This document shows positions 21,090 to 24,444 of a DNA stretch of 24,444 nucleotides, piece after piece. Below the pieces are notes generated by a model that was given only the letters and a program-made list of their open reading frames with translations, did not search any database and was not told the origin of the DNA. The DNA lies in assembly GCA_900768725.1 (NCBI GenBank), contig CAAGDU010000076.1, forward strand, positions 1-24,444, written 5' to 3'. Origin of the DNA: Bacteroidales bacterium. Its GTDB lineage: Bacteria > Bacteroidota > Bacteroidia > Bacteroidales > Paludibacteraceae. Position numbers and translations under genes: made by a program. The stretch's first letter is position 1, and every line of letters starts with the position of its first letter.

Positions 21090-22181
21090 CTATTTGTTCG
21101 ACTTTCGTCGGTTGCATTCCTTGCACAGCATCTGGCAGTTGCTTGCTATCGTCCGCCCGCCTTTCGACCACGGCGTGATATGGTCGGCATCCATCTCCTC
21201 TATCTCAAAGTGCCGTCCGCAGGCGGGGCAAATGCCCTGCTGCCGCTCATACACCTCCCGCCGCGTGTTGCCATCGAAGGCACGGATACCGAGACAATGC
21301 TCATCGTGCGTGAACACATAGCGGTAAATCCCTCGTTTGTTCTCCACGTCCGAGTCCGCCATCAGCCGCGCCACCTCCGCTTCTATCTCGTTGGGATTCA
21401 TCAACTTAGACGCCTCCTGATAACTGTTGTACAGGCTCCCCCAGTCTATCCCCTTCATCTCCTTGCGGTACTTGATAAACGTCTGCTGTACCCAACTAAT
21501 CACCGCCTGATAGTACGCCCACAGCCGCCCCGCATCTTTGTCCGACAGCGAGTGCCGAGCCATATAGTCCTCTATCTTATTGCCTGATATCCACCGCAGT
21601 ACGGTCTCCAAGTAATCCTGCTGTATCGGCGAACCGCTCACGTACTTGTTTCCCATCAAGTACGCCCCGCAGTTAGGCTTGGAAAAATACCGTTTCGCGT
21701 CCGAAAGCCATTCCGAGGCATACACTGCGTTCAGCAATTCTTGGTCGGTCAGTTTCTTGCCCGCGATATTGATTGTCTGAAACCATTTCAGTTTCTCTTT
21801 GTCCGTCCCCTTGCACAGATACACAAACAACTCATAGTCCAGTATCTGCCGCTGCTCCTCGGCGGTCAGGTTGCCGAAGTAGCGAAACATATACGCAAAC
21901 GCCCCCGCCACATACTGACAAATCGAGATGGTGCGTTGCTGCCCGTCTATTATCTCGTAGGTGCCGTCATCACGCACCGACCAGTACATCACGTTGAGCG
22001 GGTAATCCTTTGTAATAGTGTCTATCACGGCTTCCCGTTCTTTGTCGTTATAGACAAACTCCCGCTGATAGGGCGGCCGCACGTCCAGCAGTCCCCCGTA
22101 GGCTTTCACGCCCTCTTCTTGGTTATCCACATAGCCTTTGGCTAATTCTCCGATAGTGATTTTCTGCAATGTTATTTCCAT
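21090..22181 (-). CDS. DUF262-HNH nuclease-type protein
   Basis: A 363-residue protein joining an N-terminal DUF262 (ParB-like, GmrS-type) domain to a C-terminal HNH domain. The DUF262 part has RPPYQREFVYNDKEREAVID and the signature IIDGQQRTI (Asp79), which binds or hydrolyses nucleotide; NIAGKKLTDQELLNAVY is the usual later block. The HNH part has GICPACGRHF (Cys318, Cys321), DADHITPWSKGG and LCKECNRRKSNK, a zinc-held beta-beta-alpha nuclease fold with the needed His and Asn. Such proteins act as restriction nucleases in phage defence. It shares strand and direction with an EcoRI-type methylase 427 bp upstream, so the pair is probably a restriction-modification unit. No TAnnTTTG promoter is visible in the gap. 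Confidence 0.92.
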   Translation of the reverse strand: MEITLQKITIGELAKGYVDNQEEGVKAYGGLLDVRPPYQREFVYNDKEREAVIDTITKDYPLNVMYWSVRDDGTYEIIDGQQRTISICQYVAGAFAYMFRYFGNLTAEEQRQILDYELFVYLCKGTDKEKLKWFQTINIAGKKLTDQELLNAVYASEWLSDAKRYFSKPNCGAYLMGNKYVSGSPIQQDYLETVLRWISGNKIEDYMARHSLSDKDAGRLWAYYQAVISWVQQTFIKYRKEMKGIDWGSLYNSYQEASKLMNPNEIEAEVARLMADSDVENKRGIYRYVFTHDEHCLGIRAFDGNTRREVYERQQGICPACGRHFEIEEMDADHITPWSKGGRTIASNCQMLCKECNRRKSNK

Positions 22182-22232
22182 GGTGATACGTATTTCTACC
22201 CTTTCCCCCTACCTACCCAAGTAGAGACCAGA

Positions 22233-22304
22233 GTTAGTGATTAGTTAGTTATTAGTTAGCGATTATAGAGAGATTATAGAGAGATTATAGAGGGATTGTA
22301 GAGA
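22233..22304. repeat. Two adjoining 11-bp tandem arrays
   Basis: Units GTTAGTGATTA, GTTAGTTATTA, GTTAGCGATTA occupy 22233-22265. They pass into GATTATAGAGA, GATTATAGAGA, GATTATAGAGG, GATTGTAGAGA at 22261-22304. Both have the same 11-bp period as the arrays at 3087 and 24330 but different sequence. Confidence 0.9.
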
Positions 22305-22320
22305 GACTGCCCACTGGGGA

Positions 22321-22578
22321 CGCCCCGATGAGTCGGGGCGGACAGTTTGGAACAAACTGCTTGGGTATGCGTTGCCACTCCCCCGCCTCCCTCGCAGAGG
22401 GGGGAGGGGGTAAGGGGGCGGGATGCAAGCATCGGCATCAAGCCGCACTATAACCTTCATAAGCCAAAACATATCAGTCCTTTATCTAGTGTCCCCCTCC
22501 ATCCCCTTTGCGGCTGAGTGCCGAGCGTATCTTCCCGCCCCCTAACCCCCTCCCCTCCTTTTAGGAGAGGCGGGGGAG
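22321..22578. repeat. Palindromes and CCCTCCC-type elements between nuclease and methylase genes
   Basis: CGCCCCGA/TCGGGGCG (22321-22328 with 22333-22340) belongs to the TCCCGA palindrome class. C/G-rich hairpins follow at about 22379-22421 and 22543-22578 (CCCGCCCCCTAACCCCC facing GGAGAGGCGGGGGAG). Together with the 11-bp arrays they fill the 427-bp gap; no gene is seen in it. Confidence 0.78.
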
Positions 22579-22608
22579 CCCCGCTACATCCTTTCTCTCC
22601 CAATCGCC

Positions 22609-23631
22609 TCATTGCCTCCTGCGAATAAGAATGCGAGCATATATCTTTTCTCCGTTGATAAAAGGATACCCATAATTATACGCATCCACTTTGGTGGTTG
22701 TCATGGCTCCAACTATCTCAAACTGTTCAGGATTATACTTATCCAAAAACGTAATAGGTACTCCCATTACTCCATCATAGTTGCAGGGAATATCCGTATA
22801 GGTATTCACATTGATAGCATCGTAGTTGTCATATTTGGGATATTCCTCAGGGGTGTAGCGTTTGTAGAGTACTAAATCTTCGGTATGTTTCTTCACAGGG
22901 AGATTAGTAAACCAGCATGAAGTAGATACACGGGCTATCTTGCGACCATCTTCCATGTGGTGGTATTTCTCATAACTATCGGGTACTGAAAAGAACATAC
23001 CTACATTGAAATTAGTGTAACCAGTGCGAATCTTATTGTTCTTAAAGAGCATGAATATCTCCTTATAGGTCAAAGCATTTGTGTTACCAATAATGATAAA
23101 TTGCTTGCCATATTGGTCAAGTTGCCCCACATACTCCCGAAACAGGGAGAAAGGCGGGTTGGTAACCACTATATCCGCTTCTTGCAGCAGTGCCACACAC
23201 TCCGCGCTGCGGAAGTCCCCGTTGCCCTTCAAGATAGAAATCACGTTCTTATCGTTCTGCAGCAGCGTCCGCACATCGCTTAAGTCCACCGCCCCATCGC
23301 CGTTGCAGTCCGTTACCTCACTTATCTCCACCTTATACGCAACCTTCTTCGGGTCATCCACCGTGTCGCCAAAGTCCAGCAACAACTCGTTGCCCGACAC
23401 CGGCGAACCGTTGTAGCAGGTAGCAATCAGTTTCCGTAATCCCAACTGATTGAAGTTTAGCGCAAAATACTTGAAGAAATTACTCTCGTAAGGGTCATCG
23501 CAGTTGCAGAACACCACCTTACCATTGAAATACTCGCGATAGTATCGCAACTCTTTCTCTATATCCGCCAATTGGGTATAGAACTCATCTTTCTTGGCAT
23601 CCTTTGCCTTCGCTAAATCTTGTCGCGCCAT
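22609..23631 (-). CDS. EcoRI-type adenine-specific DNA methyltransferase
   Basis: A 340-residue N6-adenine methyltransferase of the EcoRI_methylase family (PF13651). I start at MARQDLAKAKDAKKDEFYTQ (23631), the usual family N-terminus; an ATG seven codons upstream is less likely. KVVFCNCDDPYESNFFKYF is the conserved N-terminal block, EADIVVTNPPFSLFREY carries the catalytic NPPF (158-161), and GVPITFLDKYNPEQFEIVGA is near the C-terminus. Residues 108-119 read DCNGDGAVDLSD, an EF-hand or dockerin-like loop; I recall this as usual in the family. It should protect host DNA from the nearby DUF262-HNH nuclease. Its promoter is at 23928-23959, leaving a leader of about 290 bases that contains a structured element. 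Confidence 0.93.
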   Translation of the reverse strand: MARQDLAKAKDAKKDEFYTQLADIEKELRYYREYFNGKVVFCNCDDPYESNFFKYFALNFNQLGLRKLIATCYNGSPVSGNELLLDFGDTVDDPKKVAYKVEISEVTDCNGDGAVDLSDVRTLLQNDKNVISILKGNGDFRSAECVALLQEADIVVTNPPFSLFREYVGQLDQYGKQFIIIGNTNALTYKEIFMLFKNNKIRTGYTNFNVGMFFSVPDSYEKYHHMEDGRKIARVSTSCWFTNLPVKKHTEDLVLYKRYTPEEYPKYDNYDAINVNTYTDIPCNYDGVMGVPITFLDKYNPEQFEIVGAMTTTKVDAYNYGYPFINGEKIYARILIRRRQ

Positions 23632-23695
23632 AGACTGATAGCGTTTGTGCATGCTATCAATCTCTATTGAATAGTATGAAAAAGGTGCAAACCTC

Positions 23696-23865
23696 TTTCG
23701 CGTTCAACAGGAGCCTCGGAGAACCTGCTCTACACCTAAGAAGTTTACACCCCAAGCAGGGTATAAAGGTGTAGAATCGGTCTCACGACCACTCGCTCCG
23801 ATGAAGACGTTACTATTCTTTCGTTGGAGAAAAGAGTTTCCGAGGCTTTTTTCTTGAACGCGAAA
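23696..23865. ncRNA. Strongly structured 170-nt element in the methylase leader
   Basis: Nested arms: TTTCGCGTTCAA (23696-23707) pairs with 23854-23865 (12 bp) and GCCTCGGA (23713-23720) with 23839-23846 (8 bp). Inside are TCTACACC/GGTGTAGA (about 23729-23774) enclosing a 9-bp stem TTTACACC(C)/GGGTATAAA. The loop of that stem (AAGCAGG) can pair with CCTGCT at 23724-23729 as a pseudoknot. A GGTC/GACC hairpin lies at 23779-23790. On the plus strand the 8-bp arm is followed by TTTTTT, like a terminator. On the minus strand it lies in the 5' leader of the methylase and the small hairpin has a GTGA (GNRA) loop. It could be a cis-regulatory RNA, an antisense RNA or a MITE-like element. The strand is unresolved. 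Confidence 0.6.
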
Positions 23866-23927
23866 TAATAGCAAATGCTGTTAATAATCAATATGTAATG
23901 CCATCGGGTCTTCTCCCAATCGCGCTG

Positions 23928-23959
23928 CAAAGATACAACTATTTTTTCATTTATGCAAA
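23928..23959 (-). promoter_or_regulatory. Promoter of the methylase transcript
   Basis: On the minus strand TTTGC (23955-23959), 19 bp, TATCTTTG (23928-23935). Transcription from about 23921 would cross the structured element before reaching the methylase. Confidence 0.85.
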
Positions 23960-23973
23960 ACTAAAACATAAAA

Positions 23974-24243
23974 TTAGGCAATAACATGCTTCTTCGGCAA
24001 CTCGAGATCTTCTTTATAGGAGAGTGGCAACAGATATGTCCACCCATTCAGTTGCCCCGAGCCGTAGTCGTTTTGGCAGGACTACTATTGGTTGTTGGTG
24101 AAGTTGCCGTTGCAGAAACAGTCGGTGATGACGAAATAGACATTCGCCCGCCGCCAGTCGAAGGTGTCGGCAGAGGACGCTTGTGCCTGCATAGCGCAGC
24201 AAGCGCAAAAGAGGGAGACGAAAAGGGAGAGTCGTGTTTTCGT
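23974..24243 (-). pseudogene. Decayed N-terminal copy of the GH13 gene
   Basis: Read from 24243 the frame gives KTRLSLFVSLFC, a signal-like stretch, then DTFDWRRANVYFVITD, identical over these residues to the GH13 protein encoded at 76-1794. The expected ATG is ACG. CNGDPTNDQQ has become CNGNFTNNQ followed by two TAG codons (24082-24087). QNDYGS is still recognisable, after which the sequence leaves the GH13 alignment and runs WTYLLPLSYKEDLELPKK to a TAA at 23974-23976. That tail is open and protein-like but I cannot name it. The copy is thus a truncated, non-translatable duplicate, possibly joined to the end of another gene. Confidence 0.85.
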
Positions 24244-24329
24244 AGGTATTGTTTGCGTTGCGTTGTTTTCGCAAGTATCTCTGCCGCAGGGGGAAGAGTC
24301 GGTCGTGTCTCGGTATAGACTCGTTCAGA

Positions 24330-24362
24330 AACCGAGCAGATACCGAGCAGAAACCGATTGAA
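24330..24362. repeat. 11-bp tandem repeat, about 2.5 copies
   Basis: AACCGAGCAGA (24330), TACCGAGCAGA (24341) and the partial AACCGATTGAA (24352). The period equals that of the arrays at 3087 and 22233. It lies upstream of the GH13 remnant. Confidence 0.75.
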
Positions 24363-24419
24363 ATGGCTGATGGGCGGGTGAAGGGCGGAAGGAAGTCTCC
24401 GCTAAGGCTCTTCAAGTGC

Positions 24420-24444
24420 TTATTCCATCCGATAGGCTTTCGGG
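24420..24444 (-). CDS. Possible C-terminal end of a gene running off the window
   Basis: On the minus strand the last bases can be read as PKAYRME followed by TAA at 24420-24422. Seven residues are too few to identify anything. The stretch from 24244 to 24419 holds only the 11-bp array and no gene that I can support. Confidence 0.25.

Noticed and set aside
21044..21092. Convergent terminator between the glf remnant and the DUF262-HNH gene
   Set aside because: AAGGGCG and CGCCCCT can pair only imperfectly over a long loop and there is no T-run, so I do not call it.
22263..22472. 69-codon minus-strand open frame in the gap before the methylase
   Set aside because: It consists almost wholly of 11-bp units, a TCCCGA palindrome and a C/G-rich hairpin element; no start signal or domain.
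23696..23865. Retron msr-msd region
   Set aside because: The paired outer arms recall retron a1/a2 repeats, but no reverse transcriptase gene lies nearby and the neighbouring gene is a methylase.

Overview
The window looks like chromosomal DNA of a Bacteroidales bacterium (Bacteroidota). Promoters of the TTTG / 19-20 bp / TAnnTTTG type stand in front of genes on both strands and Shine-Dalgarno sequences are mostly absent. The protein families also fit: a Ser-type sulfatase, a TPR-membrane-HTH regulator, an EcoRI-like methylase, and short lipoproteins with YGVP motifs. I cannot place it below order level.

Layout. (1) 76-10370, minus strand: one long gene series running from a KdsC-like phosphatase through a Fic protein and a TarI/IspD-type cytidylyltransferase, then a frameshifted small gene, a radical SAM protein, a pyruvyl-transferase-family protein, a GT4, a GT2, a small conserved protein and a second GT2, ending in a GH13 protein. 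The middle (about 3.0-7.6 kb) is visibly AT-rich and reads as a horizontally acquired surface-polysaccharide cassette. (2) 10492-10794: a small lipoprotein. (3) 10870-14177, minus: sulfatase plus heparinase II/III-like protein, a pair suited to breaking down sulfated polyuronides. (4) tRNA-Pro(GGG) with its own promoter and terminator, then divergent miaB. (5) 16201-17220: a tight three-gene operon (short Cys-rich protein, YgbA-family protein, NimA-like flavin protein). (6) 17.4-20.5 kb: a candidate small RNA, a 49-residue protein, greA, a HIT protein and the TPR regulator. (7) 20529-21030: a glf pseudogene made by an internal deletion. (8) 21090-23960, minus: a DUF262-HNH protein and an EcoRI-type adenine methylase, with a strongly structured inverted-repeat element in the methylase leader. 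(9) Right edge: a decayed partial copy of the GH13 gene found at the left edge.

The most unusual property is the density of short repeats of several classes: heptamer tandem arrays, 11-bp tandem arrays, a 13-bp array, CCCTCCC/GGGAGGG hairpins and TCCCGA/TCGGGA palindromes. They occur between genes but also inside reading frames. The cytidylyltransferase, sulfatase, GH13 and TPR genes carry them in frame as extra peptide, and three genes take their stop codon from inside a heptamer array. This resembles the protein-invading palindromic elements of Rickettsia, but with tandem heptamers. The second prominent candidate is the roughly 170-nt element before the methylase, with nested stems and a possible pseudoknot. 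Family calls come from motif reading, not from searches.
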